Of a DNA stretch of 64,000 nt, positions 63,124-64,000 are shown piece by piece (the stretch's first letter is position 1; the number at the start of each line of letters is the position of its first letter). The notes under the pieces were generated by a model. The model worked only from the letters and a program-made list of their open reading frames with translations, ran no database searches and was not told the origin of the DNA. The translations under genes and the position numbers were made by a program. The DNA comes from Clostridiales bacterium (GTDB lineage Bacteria; Bacillota; Clostridia; Peptostreptococcales; Anaerovoracaceae): positions 310,001 to 374,000 of the forward strand of contig WRMW01000001.1 in the NCBI GenBank assembly GCA_009776955.1, in the 5' to 3' direction.

Positions 63124-63315
63124 ATGTGCATTTCAACCGTCTATAAAGGAACCACACCCGCCCCCGAAAACATCCTCGCCGAATACATAACAGCGCTCTC
63201 ATTCGGCGACGGCGCCGTCAGCGTCACCGACATCACCGGCGAACGCACCACCCTTACCGGCACCATTACCCGCATAGACCTCGCCGCCGGCAAGATATTC
63301 CTCGACCCCTCTTGA
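63124..63315 (+). CDS. cooT: CooT-family nickel-binding protein
   Basis: A 63-residue small beta protein. CooT proteins begin with Met-Cys, and Cys2 (MCISTVYKG) binds nickel at the dimer interface; the following pattern (SVTDITGERTTLTGTITRIDLAAGKIFL) fits the family. In CODH organisms CooT assists nickel supply to CooS. GGAGG lies 6-7 bp before ATG, 11 bp after the regulator stop. Confidence 0.85.
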   Translation: MCISTVYKGTTPAPENILAEYITALSFGDGAVSVTDITGERTTLTGTITRIDLAAGKIFLDPS

Positions 63316-63325
63316 CGTCGCCCCT

Positions 63326-64000
63326 CTACCGCTCCTCCCGCTCAAGCAGCTTATACGACAGCAGCAAATACCACTGCCCCTGCTCATTATCCACGCCCGG
63401 CCCCATTATCTCCCTGATCCGGTCCAGCCGGTACAAAAACGTGCTTCTATGTATAAACAGCTCCTTTGCCGCCGCCACCGACTTCCGGCTATTCTTGAGA
63501 TAGACGTACAGCGTCCTGTAAAGCTCCTGATTGTTCCGCTCGTCGTAGTCCCTAAGCCTGAGCAGCCCCGGCTCGCAAATCATCCGCGCCGGCAGATTCC
63601 CCGTGCAGCTCTCCAGCACAAACTGCTCCTTGACGTTCTCAAACCTGTATAGCCACTGGTACGGCTTCGCCCGCGGCCCAAGCCTAAGCGCCTCGCCCGC
63701 CTGCATATAATATTGCCTTAAATAATCGAACCCCGAAAACTCGTTGCTCAGCCCCGCCTGCATATTGTTGTCTTGCAAGAACGACTTCAGCGACTCCTCG
63801 ACGCTCGCCATGTCATAGTTTGACAGCGAGAGGTTGCAGAACGCCGCAATGCTGTTCTCGTACTCGAATATGCACGCCTCCGGAAAGACCGTAGCAAGCC
63901 TGTCGCTCATAAACCGCATGGCGCGGTTGCGGTAATCGGCGAGCTCCGCATGGATTTTCGCGCAGATGTAGCTGTGTCCCTTTTGCCACCCATACTCGCC
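63326..64000 (-). CDS. PucR/CdaR-type transcription regulator (partial, 5' end missing)
   Basis: The frame continues past M at 63919 to the window edge (YICAKIHAELADYRNRAMRF), so the N terminus lies outside. The C-terminal PucR helix-turn-helix is clear: LYRTLYVYLKNSRKSVAAAKELFIHRSTFLYRLDRIREIMG, and the preceding region (GLSNEFSGFDYLRQYYMQAGEALRLG) is the usual GGDEF-like domain of this family. Members respond to metabolites such as purines or sugar acids. It converges on cooT, with 10 bp between the stops. Its target is not evident from the window. Confidence 0.85.
   Translation of the reverse strand, partial: GEYGWQKGHSYICAKIHAELADYRNRAMRFMSDRLATVFPEACIFEYENSIAAFCNLSLSNYDMASVEESLKSFLQDNNMQAGLSNEFSGFDYLRQYYMQAGEALRLGPRAKPYQWLYRFENVKEQFVLESCTGNLPARMICEPGLLRLRDYDERNNQELYRTLYVYLKNSRKSVAAAKELFIHRSTFLYRLDRIREIMGPGVDNEQGQWYLLLSYKLLEREER

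Overview
The window comes from a GC-rich anaerobic bacterium of the Firmicutes/Clostridia type that carries the carbonyl branch of the Wood-Ljungdahl pathway, so a (homo)acetogen or CO-dehydrogenase-using anaerobe is the simplest reading. Supporting signs are the Firmicutes nusA-infB gene order, a pyrophosphate-type phosphofructokinase, clostridial CODH/ACS genes with Ni-insertion ATPases and CooT, and clear sigma-A promoters (TTGACA-N17-TATAAT type). I cannot name the genus from sequence alone.

Layout. 1-4355: end of a peptide/nickel-type ABC transporter operon (binding protein, two permeases, two shortened ATPases). 4455-5080: a HigB/HigA-like toxin-antitoxin pair with an apparently leaderless promoter. 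5164-6492: a cytoplasmic reductive-dehalogenase-like corrinoid/FeS protein. 6633-11427: a three-gene operon (SPFH protein with zinc ribbons, small membrane protein, TIR-domain protein with zinc ribbon and membrane anchor) that looks like a defence or membrane-stress module. 11628-18189: an ECF sigma factor followed by two membrane-anchored proteins with Ig-like/InlB repeat ectodomains, an arrangement recalling SigI/RsgI surface sensing. 18334-25842: DUF4143 ATPase, lipoprotein, PPi-PFK, transketolase, uridine phosphorylase, cytidine deaminase (sugar/nucleoside metabolism).

25939-30946: a roughly 5-kb integrated element ending in tRNA-Ala(UGC). It holds an operator-controlled 38-aa gene, a Cro-like regulator, scars of deleted genes, a second XRE regulator, a SWIM zinc-finger protein, an AbiF-like HEPN protein preceded by a promoter and a structured leader, and a large serine recombinase whose last codons lie inside the tRNA. 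31097-40434: ribF, an MFS transporter, and the nusA-infB operon (rimP, nusA, ylxR, infB, an rbfA-nrnA fusion, truB), with translated palindromic repeat insertions in truB. 40595-48263: a 1669-aa GLUG-repeat surface protein, a DUF1016 nuclease-like protein, and a second DUF4143 ATPase preceded by four 32-bp phased repeats.

48432-61338: a long single-strand operon with a clear promoter encoding an MtgA-like methyltransferase, CooC2, CooS/AcsA, CooC1, AcsB, AcsD, AcsC, AcsE, a PNPOx-fold protein, glycerate kinase and a CoA-transferase. Opposite it lie a His-rich protein, an AlbA_2/Schlafen regulator with GATTAGAAT operator repeats, and CooT, so nickel handling flanks the nickel enzymes. The window ends inside a PucR/CdaR-type regulator. 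The most unusual items are the TIR-SPFH operon and the GAAC-N4-GTTC/C-tract box it shares with the giant surface protein, the AbiF-like gene with its leader RNA, the helically phased repeats before both DUF4143 ATPases, the REP-like insertions inside proteins, and the RbfA-NrnA fusion.
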